This document shows positions 45,415 to 54,400 of a stretch of 64,000 bases of DNA, piece by piece; positions within the stretch are counted from its first letter, which is position 1, and each line of letters opens with the position of its first letter. The DNA is from an uncultured Myxococcales bacterium (GTDB taxonomy: Bacteria > Myxococcota_A > UBA9042). Below the pieces are notes generated by a model. The model ran no database searches. It saw only the letters and a program-made list of their open reading frames with translations, and had not been told where the DNA came from. Position numbers and translations under genes: made by a program. The stretch covers positions 1 to 64,000 of the forward strand of contig CAITYF010000246.1 of the NCBI GenBank assembly GCA_903896545.1, in the 5' to 3' direction.

Positions 45415-45463
45415 TGTCTCACATTGTCTCAATTTTGTCTCAGAAACGTCTCGCGCTGTCTCA
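45415..45463 (-). promoter_or_regulatory. Five helically phased TGAGACA heptamers
   Basis: On the plus strand TGTCTCA starts at 45415, 45425, 45436 and 45457, with a near copy CGTCTCG at 45447; steps are 10, 11, 11 and 10 bp, one helical turn each. On the minus strand the motif reads TGAGACA. Seven-base direct repeats with 3-4 bp spacers are the layout of OmpR/PhoB-type operators, though the base sequence is not a Pho box. The array lies just upstream of the inferred permease promoter and touches the iadA stop (45461-45463). Confidence 0.6.
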
Positions 45464-46633
45464 TCTTGTTTCGGAGTGTTCAAAAAGACCGCGGCGCACT
45501 GCAGATTGTTCGCGTACGAACCACTGTCCGCCGACCAGAACATCGACGACTTGCAACGCCTCCGAGAGCACGACGAGGTCTGCATCGGCGCCGACCGCGA
45601 TACGACCTTTCTGCGCGAGGCGAAAGAGCTTGGCGACGTTGCTGGTGACAAAGGGCAGCAAATCTTCGAGCCGTCGCCCGGCGGCACACAACCCGCGAAT
45701 TTCTTCCAGAATCGCCGCACTCCGGCCGACGTCCATGTGCAAAAGCACGCCGTCACCGTCAAAAGTCGGCAGACACCCACCGCCGTCGGAGCTCACAGTG
45801 AGACGGTCCCGCGGCAAATCACTGTCGAGCCAATCGGCCATCGCCTGCCCCGCCGAAAGCGACTCGTCGTCCGCTGGAAACGCGGTCGCGTCCACCGTGC
45901 AGCCGCGCCGCGCCAGCGCCTTCGCGTCCTGCCACAGCCACTTCTGCCGGTTCACGTGGGTGGGGTGAAACGTCCGCGGCGGCAATTCAGTCTCGTCGAG
46001 CGCGCGGTTCACCAGTGACAATCCGCGTTTGCCGTCGCCCATGTGCAGGTGCAGGAGCCCCGCTTTCCCCGTCATCATGCCCGCCACGTGGCACTCTGCG
46101 GCGAGCTTGATCAGCTCGTCAAAAGTCGGCTGCGAGGAGCGGTGATCGGAAAGCGCGACTTCACCGCACGCGACGATGCGGTCGATGTGCACGATGTCAC
46201 CGCGCACGCTGCCGGTGAGCGTCGTCGTCGGCACCTCGTAGGAACCCGTGTAGCAAAGCGCGTTGAAGCCCAGTTCACTGAGCCCGCGCGCGCACGCGAG
46301 CAGTTCCGCGATCGACCGGGTGCGCGCGTCCGTCCCCAGCAAGCCAATCGCCGTCGTGACGCCGGCCAGCGTCAGGTGCGTGAGCTGAACCGATGGCACG
46401 CGCGTCGCTGCACCTGCCTCGCCGCCGCCACCTGCAAGGTGCGTGTGGGCGTCAATCAGGCCGGGAATCAGCGCGCGTCCTTGCAAATCGACCACTTCAA
46501 CCCGCCACGACGACGGCGGCGGATCGAGATGCGCGGCGATCGCGGTGATCTTGCCGCCCGCCACGAGAACATCGCGCCGTCCAAGGTGTTGGGGCGCGTA
46601 CACTTCAGCATTTTGGAGCAGAATCATGGTCAT
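45461..46633 (-). CDS. iadA: Isoaspartyl dipeptidase (beta-aspartyl peptidase)
   Basis: The protein has 390 residues from the ATG at 46633 (a second ATG at 46627 is equally possible). It is an amidohydrolase-fold zinc enzyme that splits beta-linked aspartyl dipeptides from damaged proteins. Metal ligands and signatures: PGLIDAHTHLAGGGGEAG (His63, His65), TGSYEVPTTTLTGSVRGDIVHIDRI, ALSDHRSSQPT, HMGDGKRGL, THVNRQ, and SSDGGG with the catalytic Asp. The bridging residue, a carboxylated Lys in E. coli IadA, is Glu158 here (CGEVALSDHR), an occasional variant in the superfamily. The start codon overlaps the giant lipoprotein stop by one base (TGATG). Confidence 0.92.
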   Translation of the reverse strand: MTMILLQNAEVYAPQHLGRRDVLVAGGKITAIAAHLDPPPSSWRVEVVDLQGRALIPGLIDAHTHLAGGGGEAGAATRVPSVQLTHLTLAGVTTAIGLLGTDARTRSIAELLACARGLSELGFNALCYTGSYEVPTTTLTGSVRGDIVHIDRIVACGEVALSDHRSSQPTFDELIKLAAECHVAGMMTGKAGLLHLHMGDGKRGLSLVNRALDETELPPRTFHPTHVNRQKWLWQDAKALARRGCTVDATAFPADDESLSAGQAMADWLDSDLPRDRLTVSSDGGGCLPTFDGDGVLLHMDVGRSAAILEEIRGLCAAGRRLEDLLPFVTSNVAKLFRLAQKGRIAVGADADLVVLSEALQVVDVLVGGQWFVREQSAVRRGLFEHSETR

Positions 46634-49600
46634 CAATCCCAGAGGCTGCAGTTCGCGGAGCCACCGCTGCAGTCGTTCGGGTCGGTGCTGCAGACGACGG
46701 AGCGCTTCACGCTGCACGCCGTGCTGCCGCCTTGCACGCCGACGCCGGCTTGGCTAGCCAGGGCGCTGGTGTAGAGCGAGCAGTTCAAGGTGGTACTGCT
46801 CACGGTGCTGTTGCCGTTCCAGACCGTGTACGGCTCGGTGTCGGGCAGGAACGCTGACGTGCTGGCCACGTACGCGGTTTGGCCAAGTAGCGCCGTGCAG
46901 AAGCCGCCCGCGGCGTTGAAGTCGCCGGTGTAGGTCGCGTTGGTCACAAAGTACTTGCCGTTGGTGTGAAAGCCGCTGGTCTTCAGAACGTACGCGTCGA
47001 CCTGCTCAAAGCAATAAAGGTGACTGACATTGTTGCAGTAATCGTTGGCGCAGCCTTCCGTCCACTGGTTGTTCGTGCCGTCCGCGTAGCCGTCCATCTG
47101 GTGGTACGCGGCCAGGTTGCTGCTGTTCGTGGTCCAGCCATTGCACGTGTCTGCGGCCAAAGTCGAGAACGCCGTGCCGTCCTTGTTCGTGTTGGTAAAG
47201 ACACGGATCGGGTTCGTGAAACAGTTCGTGCTCGTCGCGGCGGCGGCGGGCGTCTTGCCCGTCTCGTCGAGGTTGATGGGCGCCGCGAGCGATCCGTCGG
47301 TCAAGTCACTCCAGTTGTCGGCAATCGGTGTCCGATCGAGCAGCCAATACGGAGACGACGCCTGATCGAAGCGCGATGCCGGATTCCCCGTCGCGTCGCT
47401 CAGCCACGCCTTCCACGTGCCGCCGAGGGTCTTTGCATTGGCGGCGCTCTGGCACTGGGTGTCGGCTCCGTTGAGTCCGCTCAACGCCCCTGTGAACGTG
47501 CCGCTGGAGACAAACACGCGCCGTACCGATTGGCAGCTGGTCGACCAGCTCCACGTACACGCGCCACTGGCGCTGTCACACGCGTCGACGGTGCAAACGT
47601 TGGCATCGCTGCACGTCTTGGCCGTGCCGCCGCTGCACGCGCCCGACTGGCACGTCTTGCTCGTCGCGCACGGGTCGCCGCCTTGGCAGGACGTGCCGTT
47701 GGACACGCTGACGCTGCCGCAAACACCCGTCGCGGGCGCGCACGTGTCCGTCGTGCAGTCGTTCCCATCGCCGCAGACCACCGCGGTGGGTGCGTGCTTG
47801 CGGATGCGGTTGTTGCTCGTGTCGCCGATCAGGATCGTGCCGTCGCTGAGCGCCCAGATGCCCCACGGGGTGTTGAACTGCGCTGCCGTGGCCACACCGT
47901 CTTTGAAGCCGCTGCCAACCGCGCTCATCGGCGTGCTGACGACGCCTGCGGGCGTGATCTTGCGTACCCGGTGGTAGCCGTGGTCAACGGTCCACAAGTT
48001 GCCCGCACCGTCCAAGGCGAGCTGGCCGGGCAGATAGAAGGTCGCAGCCGCGCCGGTGCCGTCACCCTGCCCGAACGTGCCGCTGCCAGCGAACGTGCTG
48101 ACGACGCCGTCCGGCGTGACCTTGCGGATGCGGTAGTTGTTCATGTCTGCGACCCACACGTTGTGGAAGGCGTCGACGACGATGCCGGTGGGCGACGAAA
48201 ACTGCGCGATCGTGTTCGCGCCGTCCTTGAAGCCCGCGACGCCGGTACCGGCCAAGGTACTAACCGTTCCGTCCGGCTTGACCTTGCGGATACGGTGGTT
48301 GAGGGTGTCCGCGACGAACAGATTGCCGTTGGTGTCCGCGGCGATGCCCTGCGGTCCGTTGAATTGCGCGACCAAGCCTGCGCCGTCCTTGAAGCCGGCG
48401 ATGCCCGTGCCGATCGGTGAGGCGACCAAGCCGCCGCTGATCGTCCGCAACTTGTGGTTACCTGTGTCGGCTACCCACACGGTGCTGCCGCTGACCGTCA
48501 CGCCTTGTGCGGCCTTGAACGTCGCCGTGAGCGCGGCGCCGTCGCTGGATCCGCTGGTCCCGCTGCCGGCGATTGTGGAGACCGTGCCGTCCGCCGCGAC
48601 TTCGCGGATCTTGTTGTTGCCCGTGTCCGCGACGTACACGCCGCCTTTGCCGTCGCTCCACATTTGCCGTGGGCCGCTGAAGCTCGCGGCGCTGCCCAAG
48701 CCGTCCGCGCTGCCGACCAGCTGTTGCCCCGCGAGCGTCGTGACTGAGCCAGGCTCGGCGGTGCAGGTGCCGGCGACGCACGTCTCACCCAAAGTGCATG
48801 CGTTCCCGTCACTGCACGCGAGCCCGGTGTTGTTGTGTCCGCAAACCGCGCTGTTGGGATCGCAGACGTCGTCGGTGCAGGCGTTGCCGTCGTCGCAGTT
48901 CTTGGCGACGCCCTTGCACGCGCCCGTCGTACACGCGTCTCCCGTTGAACACGCGTCACCGTCGCCGCAGGCCGTACCATCCGCGGCTACCGTGAACACG
49001 CAGCCCTTGATCGGGTCGCAGACGTCCGTTGTGCACGCGGAGCCGTCGTCGCAGCCCATGCTGGACATCGTGACGAGGCGTATCCGGTTGTTGACCGTGT
49101 CTGCGATGACCAGGTTGCCGTTGCTGAGCAGGACCAAGCCCTGCATGCCAGAGAATTTCGCGACGTCCGAGCCGCCGTCGAGGAAGCCCGCCGTGCTGCC
49201 CAGCACGGTGGCGACGGTCCCGCCGATGGCGCGGATGCGGTTGTTGCCTGTGTCGGCGACCGCGATGCCGATCGCGGCGCTGGCGAGCGCAGTCGGGTTG
49301 TTGAACTTGGCGCTCGCCAGGCCGCCGTCCAGGAAGCCAGCGACGCTGCCCGCGCCAGCGGAAACCACGCCCGCGGGCGTCACGACGCGGATGAGGCTGG
49401 AACCTGCGTCGGCGACGTAGAAGTTGCCGCCAGCGCCGGCGATGATCGCGCTCGGCAGGCTAAATGTGGCGGAAGTGCCCACGCCATTGGTCGAACCAGC
49501 GGTGCCGGTGCCTGCGAGCGTCGTGACGTTGCCGTCCGGTGAAATCCGGCGGATGCGGTTGTTGCCGCGGTCCGCCACGAAGAGCCAGCCGCCGGGGCCG

Positions 49601-52200
49601 ATGATGACGCCGTAAGGCGAACTGAACTGTGCGGCACTGCCCTTGCCGTCGGCGAAGCCCGCGGTGCCACTGCCCGCGAACGTGGTGACGGTCCCGTCTG
49701 TCGTGCGTTTGCGGATCCGGTGGTTGCCAGTGTCGGCGATCCAAGCCGTGCCGTCGGCGGCAATCGCGAGGCTTTGCGGCGTCGCGAAGGTGTTCGGGCC
49801 GTCGGCAAACGTACACGCAACCGTGGTGACTGTTCCGTCCAGCGCGACTTTGCGCAGGAGCGCGTTGCCCGTGTCCGCGACCCAGATCGCGGCGTTGGCG
49901 TCGACAGCCATGCCGCGCGGCCCGCTGAACTGCGCGATGCTGCCTTTGCCATCTTTGCTGCCCGCCGTCGCCGATCCAGCCAAGGTGGTGACCTGCTGAA
50001 TGCCAGGCGAGGCGCACGTGCCCGTGGCGCACGTTTCGCCCGTGGTGCAAACCGAGTTGTCGTTGCAGGTGCCTGTCAACGCTGTGTGCGTGCACGCCTT
50101 GCTGACGCACGCGTCCGTCGTGCACGCATTGCCGTCGTCACACGCGTTGCCGGTGCCGGACACGCAGATCGCATAGGTGTTGCACGCGTCGCCGCTCGTG
50201 CACGCGTTGCCGTCGTCGCACGCCGCGCCAACCACGTTGACGTTTGCACACTTGCCGGTTGCCTTGTCGCAGCTGTCGGTCGTGCACACCAAGCCATCGT
50301 CGCAGGTGTTGACCGCGCCGATGCAGGTCGCCATGGTCGAACACGCGTCGTTGGTCGTGCACAGATCGCCGTCGTCGCAAACCAACGTGCACATGCCACC
50401 TGTGCATGTGCCGCCGTTGGTGCACGGGTGCGTCGCGTCGCACGTGGCGTAGCACAACTTGTTGACGCACTTGTCGGTCGGGTTGGTGCACGCGATGGCC
50501 GGCGAGGCGAAAGGATCGCACGTGCCGGAGTTGCTCAACGACTCGCACGAGCCGCTCCACTTGTTGCAGATGTCGTACGTGCACACGTTGCCGTCATTGC
50601 AGAGCTTGAGCGCTCCTGCTGTGCAGGTGCCCGCCTTGCATTTGTCGCCCACGGTGCATTCGTTGCTGTCTGCGTTGCACAGCGTCGTGTCGGGCACGGC
50701 GACAAAGTCGCAGCTCCCGTTCGCATTGCACGAGTCGGTCGTGCAGATGTTCTTGTCGTCGCAGTAGAACAGCGGCCCGGAAATGCAGCCGCCGTTGGAG
50801 CACGCGTCCGGTTTGGTGCAGTTGTTGTTGTCATTGCAAGGGATCGTGTTGAAGAGATAGTTGCAGCCGCCGGTGGACTCGCAGCTGTCATCCGTGCACG
50901 GGTTGTTGTCGTTGCACTCCGTCTTGAAAAGTCCGGTACAGACGCCGGCGATGCAGTATTCCGATGTGGTGCACGGGTCGGTGTCCACGCACGGCACCTT
51001 GCCGGTCACCGGAATGTCGATGCAGTTGCCGGAGATGGGGTCACATCCTGGCGTGTTGCACTGCGCAGCCTTGGTGCACACCTTCGCAGTTCCAGAAATG
51101 CAGGTGCCGCCGACGCAAAGGTCGCTCGCGGTGCACGCGCTGCCGTCACTGCACGGTCCGTTGGCGACGGTGTAGCTGCAGCCGAATACCGTGCACTCAT
51201 CGGCGGTGCACGAATTGCCGTCGTCGCACGCGTTCTCGTCGGTGACGCCGTTGCAGTTGTTGTCGATTCCGTCGCAAATCTCCGTCGGATTGAGGGTCGG
51301 GATGCACGCGGGGCCGGTATCCGCCGCATCGGCGTCGTCCGCGTCTGGGCCCACGTCGTCGGTCACGTCGCCGTCCGTCGTATCGGTCCCAGTGTCGAGA
51401 ACGTCGGGGCCAGTGTCGTCAACGCCCAAGTCGGCAACAGCGAGATCGTCGGGACCGGTGTCCGTCGGTCCCGAATCGGTCGGTCCGGAGTCTGGAGGGC
51501 CAGAATCTGTCGGGCCTGTGTCTGGCGGTCCCAGATCCTCTGGTCCCAAGTCCGCAACGGCCACATCGTCAGGCGGGAGGTCCGGCAGGTCCACCACGTC
51601 AAGGATGTCAACTACATCCACGACATCAGTCAGCTCAGGGATATCCGGCAGAACGGCCACATCCGGCACATCCGCGCTATCGGGCACATCGGGCACCTCC
51701 GGCACATCGACAAGCGGCGCGTCCAACTCCGGCACATCCAACACGGCCACGTCGGGCGGGACGTCCGGCGGCACATCTGGCAGGTCCGCGTCTGGAAGCA
51801 CCGGCACATCAAGAACGGGCACGTCGGGCAGCAAGGGCAGGTCCAGCTTACCCGCATCGGTTTCGCTGTCGGTTTCTACATCGGGCGTCAGCGCGTCCGA
51901 GGCAGCGTCCTCCACTGCATCCTCTAAGATTTCAGCGTCGTCCTGGACGTCCGTCAGCGCGTCAGCGGCGGCGTCGATATCGTCCGTCGTGTCGGTTGCA
52001 TCGGTTGTGTCGGCGTCTTGCGCGGCAACTTCGACGGCGGTTGCATCGCTTTTGCCGTCGCCGAGATCACCGCCGTCTGCGACCGCGACGTCACCGGCGC
52101 TGTCCTGCCCCGCGTCCGCTTCACCGCCGTTGTTCGGGGCTACCGCGCCGCCGCATGCGACAAAGAGCAAGAAAGACAGCAACATTGCCAGATGACGCAT
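46633..52200 (-). CDS. Giant Asp-rich, Cys-rich NHL-repeat lipoprotein with DUF1554-like end
   Basis: The protein has 1855 residues from the ATG at 52200. Signal peptide ends LLFVAC. Residues about 20-300 are an Asp/Val/Pro low-complexity stalk (repeated DVPDLP, DTGPTDSGP). A MopE-type motif CDGIDNNCNGVTDE at about 303-318 starts a block of CDDGNxCTxDxC repeats (to ~735). A first NHL beta-propeller (WVADTGNxRIRK blades) spans about 735-1047, a second Cys block about 1047-1153, a second propeller about 1153-1470, and a third Cys block to ~1560. The end has a DUF1554-like domain (KAWLSDATGNPASRFDQ, NNVSHLYCFEQ; ~1560-1740) and a related final domain. Probably a surface adhesin or matrix protein; Asp-rich repeats suggest Ca2+. 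Confidence 0.88.
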   Translation of the reverse strand: MRHLAMLLSFLLFVACGGAVAPNNGGEADAGQDSAGDVAVADGGDLGDGKSDATAVEVAAQDADTTDATDTTDDIDAAADALTDVQDDAEILEDAVEDAASDALTPDVETDSETDAGKLDLPLLPDVPVLDVPVLPDADLPDVPPDVPPDVAVLDVPELDAPLVDVPEVPDVPDSADVPDVAVLPDIPELTDVVDVVDILDVVDLPDLPPDDVAVADLGPEDLGPPDTGPTDSGPPDSGPTDSGPTDTGPDDLAVADLGVDDTGPDVLDTGTDTTDGDVTDDVGPDADDADAADTGPACIPTLNPTEICDGIDNNCNGVTDENACDDGNSCTADECTVFGCSYTVANGPCSDGSACTASDLCVGGTCISGTAKVCTKAAQCNTPGCDPISGNCIDIPVTGKVPCVDTDPCTTSEYCIAGVCTGLFKTECNDNNPCTDDSCESTGGCNYLFNTIPCNDNNNCTKPDACSNGGCISGPLFYCDDKNICTTDSCNANGSCDFVAVPDTTLCNADSNECTVGDKCKAGTCTAGALKLCNDGNVCTYDICNKWSGSCESLSNSGTCDPFASPAIACTNPTDKCVNKLCYATCDATHPCTNGGTCTGGMCTLVCDDGDLCTTNDACSTMATCIGAVNTCDDGLVCTTDSCDKATGKCANVNVVGAACDDGNACTSGDACNTYAICVSGTGNACDDGNACTTDACVSKACTHTALTGTCNDNSVCTTGETCATGTCASPGIQQVTTLAGSATAGSKDGKGSIAQFSGPRGMAVDANAAIWVADTGNALLRKVALDGTVTTVACTFADGPNTFATPQSLAIAADGTAWIADTGNHRIRKRTTDGTVTTFAGSGTAGFADGKGSAAQFSSPYGVIIGPGGWLFVADRGNNRIRRISPDGNVTTLAGTGTAGSTNGVGTSATFSLPSAIIAGAGGNFYVADAGSSLIRVVTPAGVVSAGAGSVAGFLDGGLASAKFNNPTALASAAIGIAVADTGNNRIRAIGGTVATVLGSTAGFLDGGSDVAKFSGMQGLVLLSNGNLVIADTVNNRIRLVTMSSMGCDDGSACTTDVCDPIKGCVFTVAADGTACGDGDACSTGDACTTGACKGVAKNCDDGNACTDDVCDPNSAVCGHNNTGLACSDGNACTLGETCVAGTCTAEPGSVTTLAGQQLVGSADGLGSAASFSGPRQMWSDGKGGVYVADTGNNKIREVAADGTVSTIAGSGTSGSSDGAALTATFKAAQGVTVSGSTVWVADTGNHKLRTISGGLVASPIGTGIAGFKDGAGLVAQFNGPQGIAADTNGNLFVADTLNHRIRKVKPDGTVSTLAGTGVAGFKDGANTIAQFSSPTGIVVDAFHNVWVADMNNYRIRKVTPDGVVSTFAGSGTFGQGDGTGAAATFYLPGQLALDGAGNLWTVDHGYHRVRKITPAGVVSTPMSAVGSGFKDGVATAAQFNTPWGIWALSDGTILIGDTSNNRIRKHAPTAVVCGDGNDCTTDTCAPATGVCGSVSVSNGTSCQGGDPCATSKTCQSGACSGGTAKTCSDANVCTVDACDSASGACTWSWSTSCQSVRRVFVSSGTFTGALSGLNGADTQCQSAANAKTLGGTWKAWLSDATGNPASRFDQASSPYWLLDRTPIADNWSDLTDGSLAAPINLDETGKTPAAAATSTNCFTNPIRVFTNTNKDGTAFSTLAADTCNGWTTNSSNLAAYHQMDGYADGTNNQWTEGCANDYCNNVSHLYCFEQVDAYVLKTSGFHTNGKYFVTNATYTGDFNAAGGFCTALLGQTAYVASTSAFLPDTEPYTVWNGNSTVSSTTLNCSLYTSALASQAGVGVQGGSTACSVKRSVVCSTDPNDCSGGSANCSLWD

Positions 52201-52322
52201 CTTCTTCCCCGCGAGATATCGAAGACCGCTGGAGGTCCTCAGTCGGAGTACCGGTTTTGCGCTGCGGTTGCAAGCCGAATCCCCCGCTTTGCACGGCCAG
52301 CCGATGGCTGCACACTCGCGCC

Positions 52323-52892
52323 ATGAGCAGCGGAACCGCACGCCCCGATCCCTCCCTCTGGCGCACCGCCCGCGGCGAGCGTTGCACCTTGGACGGCTGC
52401 CGAGGCGCTTGCTGCGTCAACGGCATTTGGGTCGACTTGCGCCACGTGCAGCGGATTCTCGACAACGCAACGCAGGTTCGCCCTTTTATGGCGACCGCCT
52501 ACGCCGACGACGAAGACCGCTGGTTTGGCGATGAAACGCTGGAAACCGCCGATTTTCCCAGCGGCATTGGCCTACCGACTGCGGTTGCGCCGCGCGCCGA
52601 TGGTTCCGGGCGCCAAGGCTGCGTCTTCGTGCGGGCTGACCACAAGTGTTCGCTGCAGATGGCCTCAGAGGCGCAAGGGCTGCCGTTTCCGGGTTTGAAG
52701 CCGTTTGACTGCGCCACCTACCCGATTCTGCGCTCCGACGGCGCGATTCAGGTTGACTACGAAAGCGCGCGCCACCATCCAGGCGCCGATTGCCAGCAAG
52801 GCGGACCGACGCAGCGGCGGATGCGCGACGTATTTGCTGAAGAAATCGCCCTGTGCCTGCCGCCCGGCGCGATGCTGCCAGACGAACCGTAA
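52323..52892 (+). CDS. DUF3109-like Cys-cluster protein
   Basis: The protein has 189 residues. The N-terminal CTLDGCRGACC (Cys21, 26, 30, 31) matches the CDLxxCKGACC start of the DUF3109 group, thought to bind zinc or iron-sulfur. Later Cys residues (QGCVFVRADHKCSLQ, FDCATYPIL, HHPGADCQQG) complete a likely metal site of the YkgJ/UPF0153 type. No signal peptide. Cytoplasmic enzyme or metal-handling protein of unknown activity. Diverges from the giant lipoprotein gene, sharing a 122-bp gap, and meets a convergent gene 3 bp after its stop. Confidence 0.8.
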   Translation: MSSGTARPDPSLWRTARGERCTLDGCRGACCVNGIWVDLRHVQRILDNATQVRPFMATAYADDEDRWFGDETLETADFPSGIGLPTAVAPRADGSGRQGCVFVRADHKCSLQMASEAQGLPFPGLKPFDCATYPILRSDGAIQVDYESARHHPGADCQQGGPTQRRMRDVFAEEIALCLPPGAMLPDEP

Positions 52893-52895
52893 CCG

Positions 52896-53336
52896 CTACA
52901 GGTACTTGTCCACTACCCGCCCAAGTCCTGGCACGGCGCTCACCACGTGTTCTTTCGCGTTCGGACGGAGTTTGTTGTAGATCGTGGCGAGCTTTGGATC
53001 CGCCTTTTTGGCTTTCCCGTCAGTCACTTCCAACAGCTTCTCGGCCACGCCGCCAGCGTCCTTCGTGCAGGCCGCGCCAAAGCTGCCGACCTTGCCGCCG
53101 TCTGTCCAACGACCAAAGTGACCTTCCAACTTGCCGACCCATTCGTCCAAGAGCGCGCTGATCACGCCTTCGATGAAGCCAGGCTTGACCGCCTTCACCG
53201 TGGCGAACGCGCCTTTGATAGCCAAGCCGGAGAGGCCGCCTTTCTTGCCGACTTCTTCGTCGACGAGTCGGGCGCAATCGCGCACCAAGGACGGTCGGTT
53301 GCTCGTGGTCAGGAGGGTTTCTTGCAGGGTCGCCAT
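52896..53336 (-). CDS. Small protein resembling the DUF6918-type family
   Basis: The protein has 146 residues. The pattern MATLQETLLTTSNRPSLVRDC...LVDEEV...KKGGLSGLAIKGAFATVKAVKPGFIEGVISALLDEWV recalls a short all-helical family described mainly from actinobacteria under a DUF label; the recall is from memory and the family name is tentative. No signal peptide, one Cys in the middle, amphipathic helices throughout. Function unknown. Diverges from the radical SAM gene at 53414. Confidence 0.65.
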   Translation of the reverse strand: MATLQETLLTTSNRPSLVRDCARLVDEEVGKKGGLSGLAIKGAFATVKAVKPGFIEGVISALLDEWVGKLEGHFGRWTDGGKVGSFGAACTKDAGGVAEKLLEVTDGKAKKADPKLATIYNKLRPNAKEHVVSAVPGLGRVVDKYL

Positions 53337-53413
53337 GATGCCTCGTCGTTGCAGTGAACGCACGGAACTGTAGCAGATTGGATTTGGACTGGCGACTCCG
53401 CCGCACGTCCGGC

Positions 53414-54400
53414 ATGCTTGACGCGATGACATTGCCTGCGCACCCAGAACGCCTTCGCCTCATGCGCCGCCGCACAGCGCCGGTGTTGCCTGTAACACCT
53501 CGCAGCATCGCGCTATTCCGCTTGGGCGAGGCGTGCAACAACCACTGCCCGATGTGCAGCAATTCCGGTCGCCCGGAGGCTTGGCTCACGCCGCAGGACG
53601 ACTTGCTGAAGCGCGTGGACTGGCTCGCTGCGCAGGGTATGAAGCGCGTCGTCGTGACCGGGGGCGAGCCGACCAGTCATCCGGCATTTTGGGCCGTCAT
53701 CCAGCGCCTGGGCGAACGCGGAATGATCTGGGACATCAACAGCAACGGCCGCACGTTTGCGCAGGTCGGCTTTGCGGATCGCGCTGTGGAAGAAGGCTTA
53801 CAGCGCGCGATCATCTCGCTGCACAGCCACATCTCGGAAGTCTCAGAGGAAATCAGCGGCGTCACGGCCAAAGGCCACCGCGAGATCATCGCGGGGATCG
53901 ACGCGTTGGTGGGCGCCGGCGTGCCCGTCATGCTCAACCTCGTGCTGACCAAGCTGAACCACGCGCACTTGCTGGACTATCTGACGTGGACGGTGGCCCG
54001 CTGGGGCCATGAAATCGAATTGAAGGTGTGCTTCCCGACAACGGTTGGCCGCGGCGGCGGTTGGGACGGCATCGACCTGCGCTACCTGGACGTGCAAGAA
54101 GTTGTCCGCGCCTTTGTCGATGCCTGCGAGGCCATCAACCTGACCTGGCACCTCGAATCCTTCCCCCTCTGCGCGATCGCCGATCCGCGCGCCCGCAATA
54201 TGGGACGCTCAGGCTTTGGCGAAACGCACTATTTGGACGACATCAGCGGCGATCGCCTCTACCCGATCGCGCACATCGAAGCGGAACTCGGTTGTTTTCC
54301 GGAGACCTGCCGCGACTGCCTGGCGTTTGACCGTTGTCCGGGCGTCAGTGAAGCCTACGCAAGACGCTGGGGCGCGGCCGAGCTCGTCCCCTTTCGCTGA
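53414..54400 (+). CDS. Radical SAM protein
   Basis: The protein has 328 residues from the ATG at 53414 (53426 is an alternative). The [4Fe-4S] motif CNNHCPMC is CxxxCxxC with Cys41, Cys45 and Cys48, followed by the SAM-binding GGEPTSHP and the WDINSNG strand. A second Cys group at the C-terminus (CFPETCRDCLAFDRCPGVSEAYA) resembles the SPASM/twitch auxiliary-cluster region of peptide-modifying enzymes. Substrate unknown. A HExxH peptide-hydroxylase-like gene lies 1.2 kb downstream. The last 46 bp overlap the end of the convergent matrixin-like gene. Confidence 0.88.
   Translation: MLDAMTLPAHPERLRLMRRRTAPVLPVTPRSIALFRLGEACNNHCPMCSNSGRPEAWLTPQDDLLKRVDWLAAQGMKRVVVTGGEPTSHPAFWAVIQRLGERGMIWDINSNGRTFAQVGFADRAVEEGLQRAIISLHSHISEVSEEISGVTAKGHREIIAGIDALVGAGVPVMLNLVLTKLNHAHLLDYLTWTVARWGHEIELKVCFPTTVGRGGGWDGIDLRYLDVQEVVRAFVDACEAINLTWHLESFPLCAIADPRARNMGRSGFGETHYLDDISGDRLYPIAHIEAELGCFPETCRDCLAFDRCPGVSEAYARRWGAAELVPFR

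Noticed and set aside
51191-52195. Long Ser/Thr-rich plus-strand frame opposite the Asp-rich stalk
   Set aside because: Low-complexity shadow of the Asp/Val/Pro coding sequence on the minus strand.
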